Assembly: GCA_037903475.1 (NCBI GenBank)
Contig: JBAJFG010000019.1
Location: forward strand, 8,059,001-8,123,000
DNA: 64,000 bases
Direction: 5' to 3'
DNA from: Ancylostoma caninum
Lineage: Eukaryota; Nematoda; Chromadorea; Rhabditida; Ancylostomatidae
Part shown: positions 12,801-24,800 of the stretch, one piece after another
Numbering within the stretch: position 1 is the stretch's first letter
Layout of the letters: each line of letters opens with the position of its first letter
Position numbers and translations under genes: made by a program
Notes under the pieces: generated by a model
What the model saw: the letters and a program-made list of their open reading frames with translations, nothing else
What the model was told of the DNA's origin: nothing
Databases searched by the model: none

Positions 12801-15800
12801 GCACTTTTGGACTCCGGCGCACCCCTATCACAGCGGTGGACCCGTCTCCCCCACTTTTGGGCGCCGGCGCACACGTTGAACTGTTGGACCTATTGTATAA
12901 CGGGTGTCGTCATCCAACCTTCCGCTCGACCTCCTCTCTACCCCACTCCACCATACCACGGCTTCAATGTGTTAAACGTACCGAGGGGCTGTTCCAGAGA
13001 GTGAGGCTTCACTATGACATATACAGGCCAGTGAAAAAGATACAAAGCATAAGATATATCTCCCAGATAGGCGAGAGCATCACCTCCGAGAAGAGCTATC
13101 TGAAACGAGCACAAATGCTGTGAAAAGTGCACCAACTTTGAATTGAGGTGATACAACCTTCTGAAGGCTCCCGATATAGACAACTGCACCAGTTAGAACT
13201 GTCGTTGCGAGGCGTAAAATATGGCTAGGCAAAGCGAACCAGATCAGTGAGAGCATAACTTCCCATGTGAAAATAAAGATAGCTACGACGTGAAGCCATT
13301 TTTCATTGTCCATCACTGTATTACATCCTTGGTTTGCTTCTTAATTATGAATGATCTTAATATCCGAGCTAAAGGCTTGTCAAAGATTTGATATTCACAT
13401 GCAGGCTGTGATACTGTGATACAAATTCCTACTACATTGTCATGTTCTCTGATAAATCAAAGCAACGACTGACCCACAATTGATCTACAATCAATCGGAC
13501 CACCTATAAAAAGCCACTGCGGGGCCACCCAAGATACTTCTACTTCTTCCTCCTGATCCTCCTCGCGATTCTACCTCCTCGCGATCAGGGTGCTCCTTTG
13601 ATCGTGACTCTGCTGTTCTGATCTTCTGATCCCTACAGTCCCTAATCAATCTGATACTCTAACTCGAATCAAATCTCGCACAAGAAGACCCGAAGCGAGT
13701 GTATTAAATCCTTGGTTTGCTTCTCAATTATGAATGATCTTAATATCCGAGCAGCTAAAGGCTTGTCAAAGATTTGATATTCACATGCGAGCAGCGAAAC
13801 ACCTCTAAATTCAGTGGAATAGGAGTTTTAACAGACCTTCCTTAATAGTTTCGTCTTGAGAAGTTGCAAGCAGGCATTGTTGCTCAAGTGCATGTTGTGA
13901 GCTCTTTTTGTATTGTCGAGGGATTGCAGACGTCGTCTTGAAAGTGGCAATGAATGAATGGCTGTGAAAAAACAAATAATCGGGATATTACATGCGTTTG
14001 TGCTAGAACTAGTAGCAAATATTCTGCCTCTATTCGTTCTTTTATGCCTCATTTCACTCTCTCCTCACATAAAGGTGTAGCACTTTATACCATACATTTT
14101 AAAAAGTTAAGTTTCATATATACTACAACCACGGTCTGGTCAAAATAATTGTCGGATGGCGCACCCAAGAAGCGTCGTGAAAAACCCAGAAGAACTTCTG
14201 TTTAATATCAGGTTGTCCCACAATAAATGACCGCAACCTAGTAGTTCATAAATCCATTATTTCAGAAGCTAGATAGAAAAACTTTGGATTATTATAAAGT
14301 GCAAGATCTGCTCTATCCGCATCCTAAAAAAGCTAGATTTGGTGTTAGCTGCGCATTTGGCCAGGCTGTCGTGTTGTAAGCGCGTAGAAGCTGTGACTAG
14401 AGAAACACTTCCAGAACGATACGAGTTCTCAAAATTGATCGGGTGATGGTCACGAAACTTCTCAGGTACGAACGCATAGTTCTGGAGGCGGAACGAGAAT
14501 TCTGAAACAGTCCGTAAAAATGTTAGCAGCCAAGTTGGACGCAATTAAATCACTGCTTGCCTTGCCTTCTTGGTTGCCAGACATGGCAAAAAATGGGCAA
14601 AGTAGATTTTGAACAAAAGCATTGCTGGTCAGTGCTTAACTTGCGACATCATTTACTTTAATCCTTCTAATGAACACTGTTGCGAAATTTTCCGTAAAAG
14701 TGGGACACTTTTAGTGATGAGTAGACATTGCTCATTAAAATGGACTTTTGCATTGTTTGCATCGCTAAGGGTGATCGGGATATATTCAACGAACTTTGAC
14801 ATCTCAGAAAACGGTAACTTTTCCTGGGAGATGAAATGCTCCTCGAAGTGTTCGACAGTAGCTAGACCAGCCCACGAGTAGAATTTACCAAATGCCTCGC
14901 CTGTTACCATTTTGGGCTTGGCTTCGAGATTCGGTTAAAAATGCCTCAGTTTTGGTGAGCTGAAGAAGTGCATATCCACTGGTGGGGCAGGCAAATCCAC
15001 ACAGGTTCACATCCTAGCAAGAAAAAATTCACTGAGTGAGATGTAGGATCTCTCCTTGTAACATTGTGTTGGCCATACCTTTGCCTAATAGAGTGTCTTT
15101 TCGAGCTGCGGTGAATCCAGTTTTCGACTAGAAAATTCATGCGAATCAGTGTATACTGATATTGACCTTTCGCACTTCGTTGACTCTTGTGATTTGGGCT
15201 TTTTTCCTTACATAAGTATCACTGTACTGCTAAAATGTGCAGGAAACTGATCATAACACTTCTTATTCCAAAGCACATTTTGGAATGCGCACCTCCGAAA
15301 CGGCCATTGTTTATGGGACAACCTAATAATTTCTTGTTACCTCGTGTGAAAGCTCTTACCGTTTTATCTTGCGCCAAAAAGGCAGCCACACCGCAGAGAA
15401 ATTGCCAAAGTCTTGCAAAGATGGAGTAAAAGGCAGTAGTATTGTCTGCCCCCAAGTAGAACGTAATGGAGCAACCAGCGATCCCTAAAAATGTTGTGTG
15501 CTAGCGTATGTCTGCAAAAATTACTAGGAAGATATGCTCACCGGCTACAAACGTCTTTTCCCAGGACGTTGTTAATCGTTGCACAACAAAAATAGCAGGT
15601 ATTATGAGATACCACTGCATTTCCACACTAAGAGACCATGTATGCACAAAGAGATCCTCTGCACTCAATAGCTAGAAACACATCAAAAAGCTTAATCAGG
15701 TCAATCTGTGAACAGCAAATCTCACCATTTTCCGATAGTACTGCTCATCATTTCCTGATATGAAATTCGAAGTGAGCAATATTGCTCTCCAGGAGCTGCT

Positions 15801-18800
15801 CATGTTGATTTCACGATAGGACAAGGGTAAGAATAGGATAATCGATGTTGTTATTGAGCATAGCGTCAAGTAGTATGAGGGCAATATACGTTTAATCCTA
15901 AATTGGAATCAAAGGCAGCCCTCGCGGGAATTTTCAGCTTTGAAACTTCAGTGTTATCTGAGGCATTCAAGTAAGCTAAATACCAGTGTTTCCATTTCTT
16001 GAAAACTCTCAACTCATTGAACCATTGTGCCGAGTTTTGCGGGTTTGGTGAGGACCGATTCAGAAAAGTTGATATCATAGCATTTTCAGCCAGCGCACAT
16101 AGTAATTCCGCTAATCATCGCATATCAGCTCGCGACCTACATATAAAAGGCTTGGCTGAGGAGCTCGATCAAGTAGGAGAATCGAGTCGGGATCTCCTCT
16201 ATAAACGGTCTTTGCCCCGTGGAGTGAGGTTGGCGCAGTGAAAAAAGCCAGTTCTTTTTCGTTTTCTCTGCATCAGGCCCATGTTAACAGGCTGGGTTAT
16301 GGAGGCAATGGTCACATATATATGAGAGGTTCAATGTGGAACGTAATACGGAAGTGATCTCCAGGAAGCCCGCCCACCTCCTGTGGTTAACAAGCAAGGA
16401 GGCACGTTCTGTGTCTGCAGAAGACAGGATGGGAGAGGTGCAAAGCCAGAGAGATCGGAGACGGCATCAAACTGTTCCATCACGGACTTTAGACAAGAAA
16501 GAACGGAGTGGCAATAGCAGTATGGGGACACCGGGAAGAATATGTCTCGTCACTGGGATCGTGTTAGCGATAAGATAGATCTCATTTGAATCGCTACAGA
16601 GGCTGGCTTGTGGACAGAGCATAAAAACACAAATAGGCTATGTACTTAATTGCTCATTTCTCAGACACGTTTTTATTTCTTTTCCATATCTGAGAAATGT
16701 GGTTACTGGAAAATATGGAAGCTTGTTTGAAGATCCATTAAAAGAATCTTAAATAGGAACTTCAGGCGACAAAATAGACGCCAGAGACAACTCATAAAGT
16801 ACTCATCTGTTGTAGTGGTGTTGTATAGAAATGGTATCTTTTCGTTATCTAATCACTCCTCGTCAGGTGATCGGTCGCCAAAAAACCACTTGTATCGTGT
16901 GCGCACACTACCGGCGAATATTTTGGTGCAGTAGTCGCGACGTGATATGGTAGGTCGAAAAATACATTTTGAGCGGTTAGATTTGCGAAATTGCACACTG
17001 CGCAGTGGTGCGCGTATGTGCTCCGCAGTGTGGCTTTACCGAGGCTGATAAGGTAAGAAGATAAGATATTCTACGATGAGCTCATTGACGTCATTAGAAG
17101 AGCTCCTGGAAGTGACTACGTGACGACTGCAGGAGATTTGCGGGGCAGTATAGAAGTGGCTCCGAAAGAGTTCATGGAGGAGGAGGCTCCGGAAAGAAGG
17201 TCGGAAGGCGCGGGATCATTGAGCTGCCTGAAGCACATGATCTCGCGATTGCTAGCATTTTCTTCATGAAGAGGTAGCGCCAGAAGATCACGTATTGCGG
17301 CGAAGGTCGGCAAAGTTAGAATGACCACATCTTGGTTGGAAGACATTCTCTGAAAACGATCAAGAATGTGAGAACTGTTCTGTACAGATAATCTTGCTTA
17401 AGCAAACAAAGGCGAAAGGCTAAAATAGAGCTACGCATCCGGTATTGGAAGTTCGTACGTGAAACACAGGAGACATTGCATGAGAAGATTGTTGCTGCCG
17501 GTTTGCTAGTCTGCGGTCCCATAGGCTCTGTTGGGGCTAGCGCAGCAATACAGGGTGACACAAAATTATGGGACGGATTTTTCGTGTATGGTTTCTACGC
17601 GCCAATCAAACATCAACAACTTTATTTGTGCATGTTAGGAGACTATACATCGTAACAATTATTTTGCTCGAAATGACCATCACCCGCTTTGATGCACTTC
17701 TTTAATCGCTTTGGGAAGTCGTCCACTGCTTTGGCGATGATGACCATGGCAAGTTCATTCCAAGCTTTCGTCAGATTCCTTTTCAGCTCCTCCACTGTCG
17801 AGTGGGGCTTCGCACAGGCCATTGACTCCAGTATTCCCCAGATGGAGTAGTCTAACGGGTTCAAATCGAATGAATTTGCTGGCCAGTGGCCAGATCTTTG
17901 AGGACTTATGTCCACCGAGATTGAGTCCGGAAAGTTTCTCGCGATCCATTCCTGCATTTCTTCAGACTTATGAGATGGGGCGCCATCCTGTTGGAAAGTG
18001 CACACCTCGTCTCCAAAGTGCCGTCGAGCCCAAGGCAAAACCTTATCTTCTAGGATCGCGCGATACTGGGATCCTTGGACCTTGACTCCTTCGGGTACGA
18101 TGATTAGTGGTGTCTTGCCGGTGTGTGTTATTCCCGCCCAGACCATCACTCGCTTCGGTTTTTGTCTCCTACTTATCATCCTCTCCTCTGGTGGTGGCTT
18201 TCCCTTGGACCACACCCAGTCATTGCGAGCATGTTCGACATCGAACTATTTTTTGTCCGAAAACAGGATCATTCGATGCCGTCCAGCTGCAAAACGTTTC
18301 CTCAACCTCTTACACCGCTCCAACCGCTTAGCCTTCGCTTGCTCAGTAATCAAGTGAGCCTCCACTTCTTTATAAGCCTTCAGTCTAGCCCCTCTGAGAA
18401 CCCTCCGTACAGATTCCCTCGAAATCCCAATCGCCTTTGCAATTTTCCGCGTGGAATTCTTTTTAGTTCGAAGGTTTCTTTCGATCCGACTGAAAACTTT
18501 TTTCTGGTTACCTGTGTTGTTGGGGCGATCTTCGTTGGCTTCTGTCTCTTGGAAGCGCTTCAGAGCTTTCGAAACGGTCGAATGTGGGATATTCAACAGC
18601 CGCGAAATCTCCACTACTCCATTCCCGCTTTCTGCCATGAGGGCAATTGCCGATCTCAGGTCTTTTCTAGATCGCATCTATAAAGTAGACCAACGACTGT
18701 AGGAATGTGTCGTCAAAGTCATTCCAACCGGCTCACCTCACGAGAGAAAACCAAATGAACCTCCGTTCCATAACTTTGTTTCACCCCGTACTATACTGTA

Positions 18801-21800
18801 TACATTAGGAAAAGCTAGAGAGGCAAGGAGAGGATACAAGGCAACATGGTTCTGGAGCGAAGACCAGCAGAAGATTGTTAAGCATAAGATGGACCCTTAC
18901 GAAGGTTGGCAGAAGACCGGGCCGCCTCCGGCACTGGCTGCGCACTTTCCAGAAAGCTTTAGGAGAAGGCTACAGCAGCCAGTGCGACTGCGGTGGACGA
19001 CCTCTATGATGAAGCAGAAAACTCACACGCTCAAAAGCTCGTCTTCTAGCTGTCGAATGCGCTCCGGAGAGCATCATCAGATGAGACTGGAGTCAAAGCT
19101 GGTGGCAACGAAGAAGATGAAGCCTTGAGAGACGAGAGAGCAGTCAAAGAGAGGTAGAGATCCTGTTCTGTGCATCTTCTGGACTAAGGATTTCCACAAA
19201 AGGAAAACTCCTGTGGGTTCAGTAACTGGACCGATGCAGCTGCACTGGCTGACCAAGTTTCTCAGTACCATCACAAGGTCCGTGAAAATTCCAGGAGCGT
19301 GGAGAGACAGCATCATACTGCCGATCTTCAAAACGAAATGTGCTGTGATGAACTGTGCGAACCATAGAGGTATCAAGCTCATCAAACATACAATGAAGCG
19401 AACGCCTTCTGGGTATGCGACTGAGAGATAGGGTGGAAATTGCACCGGATCAGCTTCGAGGGCAATCGACAATTGATGCCATCCTTGTAAGCATACAACT
19501 GATGGAAAACTTTCGCGAACAGAAAAAACCATGCCATATCACATTTATAAATTGGAAGAAAGCGTATGATGGTTGTCGCGCGCAGTGCTTTGGGAGGAGA
19601 TGAAAGAACGAGACATCCCGGTGTGCATGGTGAGGACTGTCCATTTCATGCGTGACGGATCAACAGTATGGCTGCATACTTCTCATGGAATAATATCAAA
19701 GTTCGATATAACAGTAAGGATGCACCAAGGATCAGCAGTGAGCCCATTCCTCCTTAACGGTGGCAAACAGCTCCTGGAACGCTTCCATACACACTGCTCC
19801 ATGCGGATGATGGCGCAGATTCGAGAGCGGAACTCCAGCTTAAAGGCAGGGGTCCACTTCATTCTCGTGGTTCAGCTTATGGCAGATTCTGCATCTCCTC
19901 GACATGCTGATTCTGGCGGTATACATGAATTGTCTCAAAACGGTCTTTAACCCCGTCTTCCTGTAAGGGGTCTGTAACAGTTTCCCCACTCGAGTTGACG
20001 TGTGAAGCCGTTGATGTTATCGGTTGGACACGCCACGACTCGTTGGCCAACGCTGCAGCCGTGGCGGGCAGCCAGCACAGCGATCAAAATTTGGAGCGAT
20101 CCGCGTCCGGGCTCCAAAAATGTAGTCAGTTCGATCCTTTCAAAAATGAGGCCTTCGTCGCTTTTGAGCCTATTGATCCACATTAGTGGGATCAACATGC
20201 CGAGAAGGTCTAAGATATGCTGATACCTCCAACAGGCGGAATGAGGTGGACCCCTGCCTTTAAGATGCAGAATTAGCAATCAGCACTTGTGCACTGCACT
20301 GTTGTGAGGCTAGCAATGATATACGGCGGTGAATGTTGGCTGGTTTGAAGTTGAATCTGAAGAAAACCAAAGCCATGGGAGGCATACACCGTCGCTGTAG
20401 AAGCAAAGGGTACTGCTCTCGCACAGGCCGAGGAATTCCAGCATTTGAAAAGCGTCTTCAGTGCTGACAGAACGGTGGATGCGGCGGTTAGGGGACGTAT
20501 TTCCTGCGATGGTTGAAATGGAGGAATCAACGAAAATTCTCGCGATCGAAGGTGCTTGAGGGTGTTGAAGGGGAGGATCTACCGCACTGTTGTGAGGCTG
20601 GCAATGATTTAAGGCGATGAATGTTGGTTGGTGTCAATGACGAGCTAAAGATTGTTGAACAAGATTGTTGAGCTGGGCATGCCTAAATGGGCATGTAAAC
20701 TCACGCGACATGATAAGGTGCGAAACAAGGATATAAGAACATAGCTATAGACGGCGCCGATATAGCTAAAACTGCGTGCACAGCGGTTGCGATGGTTTGA
20801 CCATTTCATGAGAAATTGACCGCTGCTCTGTACCCGGCAGACGATGAAAATTGCCGGCGAACGTCCCAGAGGCGCACCGAAAAACGATGGTAGGAAGCTG
20901 TATGCAAGGATATGAAAAAGGTTGGAGTCTCCGAAGGAATACGCTCAGGATCGCGATCTGCAATGCATGAGAACCAGAACGGTTGGCCCCTATGAATGCG
21001 CGGAACAGATGCTAAGGAGAAAAAAAAAAGATCGCACTTCAGCTTATACGGAACTAGACGGCATACCCGGCTTCGCTCGGGTGTTTTACTACCCCCGGCT
21101 ATTCCACACTGTGAAACAAATATTTTCGTGAAAAGTGAGCTAACAAATCTAAGCAACAGACCCTTCATACCATTCGCAAAAAGTTGGTGAAGTGACTGAC
21201 ACGCGAATTTTTTTGCCATGCGGGATCGTTTGGTCAGTACCTCAAACTTGGGTAATTAAACCTTTTATTATCATTTTCTTAACAAAGGAAAGATGAGAAA
21301 CTTGATCAATATGAAGGAATAACGCGATATTAAAGTGATTTACATTAATAAATCAAATGAAAGAAAAAACCAACCACGCGCCTCCAGCGACGGGGGATGC
21401 TTTATACGCGAAGAATGGTATTTGTGACGCGCATTCCCTCGCCGCTATCAGCGAATCTCCCATGAGATAACATTACAACATACAGATGTAATGACATAAC
21501 ATAATGATTACTCAATATTTCAACTAAATCAACTAATCTACTTAGTCGTTCGACGACACTCCCCCCGGGAGTGACTCATTCCTCGGAGCATGCGTTGTTG
21601 TCCTTATCGCCGTCGGAACTTTCTCTCTGCAGCTCTGCCAGCTCTTGCTTCGCCGCACTAATTCTCCTCAACGCAATATGCTTCTTGTCAGGAATGTTGC
21701 AAAGCGACCGATGATGTCCGTGGTCGTTTGGAATAAGGTCGTCGAACGCGGTGCCTTTTACTCTACTGCAATACCAGCACTGTCGATGCTTGTGCTTGCA

Positions 21801-24800
21801 AGTGGACGAACTCGGGCAGTCTTCGAGACAATAAACGCAAAGCAAACGTCCACGAATTATGTCGAAACGCGTATCTCCATTCTGTATTTGGGGACAAGAG
21901 TCCGAGAAGTGTTCGCCGCTAATACCACAAAACGCGCACTTGATGTCGGGCTCAATTTCACGCGAGAATGCTTCCCGTTTGCGAAATGGGAAGGACTCGA
22001 TGTCACGTTCCATCTGGCGTATTGCGGTCATCAGTTCGTTGACGCGATCTGATTCATTTTGCTCCACGCGAACTTTCCTCGTCTCGTCTGGCTCTACGCG
22101 AACTTTCTTCGACTTCACCTGTGCCTCGCTTTCATCATCGCTCGATGGTTCGGAAGCGAGTGCCGGTAGTTCGGGTCCGCTCACTTCTTGGACCATTCTC
22201 GCCCAATAGTCTTGATCTTCTACTTGCTCGACTTGAACTATCTGGTCCGAAAGACTTCTTTTAACCTTTTCTGACGTCACATTGACTTGTACATCGTTGT
22301 TTCCTCGTACTTCGCGAACACCAAGCTCTTCCATGGCCGCGAGTTTTTCTTTCAATCGTTCCATTTCAACCGTTTGCTCGTCCAGCTTTGCCTGGAGCAT
22401 CTCGAACTCGGAACTCGTAAGGCCTTTGGATGTACTCGTGATGACTTCTATCTCTTTCCTGAACAATTCAGTGACCTGTTCACTCGTCAAGATACTCGGA
22501 GCCTGGTAAATTGAACGTTCTGCCATCTCGAGATAGTGTTCTAGATCCTTGATGTCTGCGTCTAAGCGGACTCGTTGGTAATTCATCTGCTCGAGGAGCC
22601 GTTCTCCTCGGACGTCGAACTCATGCTCTTCACTCATCCAATCGTCTCGATCAAAACGCGAACTCTTTGCTGCCTGCACGTGTTGCTCGTAGATTAGGTC
22701 CGTCAAAACGTATCGGGTTCCCAGATTGAGCATCTTTTCTCTGGTAACGTACGCGGTCCGTATGCAACGACTAATAAGCAGCATCTGCTCTGCTGCTCCC
22801 GCTAAGAAAAACGCCTTGTCGCTTTTCATGTGCTCCCACTGTATCCTCAAAGTAGACGCGACGCTGATCTGCTGGTGGACACCTTGGAGCAGAGTCTCGA
22901 GGTCTTCTTGCAGTTGAGCACCCGTTAGTTTCCGATTCTTCAAATCTTTGATTAGACGCGATAAGTTGCTGGTATCACCGTTCAACTCGTCGAGGCTCAT
23001 CCTGAAATAAAAATGATCAAAATGATGGTGATGATAGTGAGGCTCTATTTCTAAACACAGGTAGTAGTGTACGCGTTCGTGCAAGTTGGTGCTACAAGCG
23101 AAGAAGTAGTCATACTCGTCTGGCAAGCATGCTGTAGATGAGACGCCTGGACAGGTAGAATGGAACGCGGACGCACAGACGAAAAAACTGCCGGAGTACG
23201 CATATAAATACGCGAAACGCGAGAAGTCCAAATCGAATCCCACAAGAAGAAATGCATACGTAGGTGAATCCCACCAACATAAGCAGAATGCAAACTGTAA
23301 ACAGTAGGGTCTTATATCATTGCATGAATACCTCTGCTACGTGAAATAAATCTGGCCCTTGAGTCTCAAAGAAATAGTTGGTATCTCCATGAAGCCAAGA
23401 ATTCATGATCGCTTGCGCAGTATGCGTGAATTTTAGAATACCGTTTACTTCGAAAGTTGACGTCACTGTTCCACATGATACTGAGCAAATCATGCTGACA
23501 CGCGCCTTGTTAAAGCTAAAGCGAAGTGTAGATTCTACTCCTTTCTCGTCGCACTTGATCGTGAAGCTTGTAGCGTCGCATGTTATTTCGGCTTGAGCAG
23601 GTTTAGAAGATGTGCACAAAACGCGAGCTTGAGCGCCTTTGACGCAGTTGTAGCATCCATTTAGTACTGCGTTGGTTACAGTACAAATCGCGTCGTCGAC
23701 CAGTATGTCGGTTTTCAAGTCGTCTTGTATCGAAAGAATAATCTCTGAAGTTGTCATTGTTGGTATAATAGCTTCAACCATTCCTTCCCTGTTTCGTCGA
23801 AAAGACACTGAACTCATAACTGCAGGTACTCGATGCTGCAAATTATTGAACCAGGCGGATACGTTGACCACTGCACATTTGCAGTTGGCTTTCGTTTCTG
23901 CTGGATAGCATGTACAATCATCTATCAGACTACATTCAAGATTTTCAGCCTGCATCGCATTTTGGCACTACAGTGGTGGGAACGAATGTGGGTCCCACAG
24001 AGCCGTACTGTTGCCATCTGTGATGAATGGGTTATTAAGTAGTGGAAATGGCGGTACTGTGATGGAGCTAAGAGTAAATGAGAACGCGTTCCATTTGAGA
24101 GGTATATTAGGTCGCATTTGAGCAACATATGATCTCGTTCGACCGTGCAACGCGTCATAATGCGTGAACTCGACTTTTGCTGTTCCACTCCAGCGGTTGC
24201 AGTGGAAGATTTCAAATACTTGTTGAGAGGTAGGAACTGCATAGATTCGATAGAAGAGACAGCAGGAGCTCCAGTAAAAGCAGTCGCATCCTGGTCCTCC
24301 ACAAGACTCCACGCAGTAAGTTGTACCTGGATAGTTGTTCCCCTGTTCAAGTTCGGGAATCAGGCTTGAGCTGTTTATTGCTGTACACTTGAGGCCCACG
24401 CATGATCCGGAGTGAGGGCAACGCTTGCTGTGTATTACCTTGTAGACGACATCTCTAGTGAAGAAATCCGTTTCCTGTTCACATGTGAGTATGAGGGTTT
24501 TCCAGTTTACTCGGATTTCATGCAGAGATGTAGAATTCCGCATCAACTTGAAACAGGCTTCTTTCTTGCTCTTCTTCGAGTATATCTCGTGCAAATAGAA
24601 CGCACAATGTGCCGTAAAATGCCACACAAACCACCGAGAATGACGCGGACAGGCTTGCCGATTATTAGAGGCACATAGAGGAAGACGTAACAGCCTGTCA
24701 AGACAAAGTAGATTAACACAGCAGTGGCGACTATCGCTCCAACAGGCCAACACTCGGGGTTCAAGATCAGTGTCGTGCAGAAGGTGCAGTCGATGTTGTC

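Noticed and set aside
12699..13123. Two overlapping plus-strand frames of about 100 codons
   Set aside because: They run through the GC-rich minisatellite and antisense to the HWP exon of the acyltransferase.
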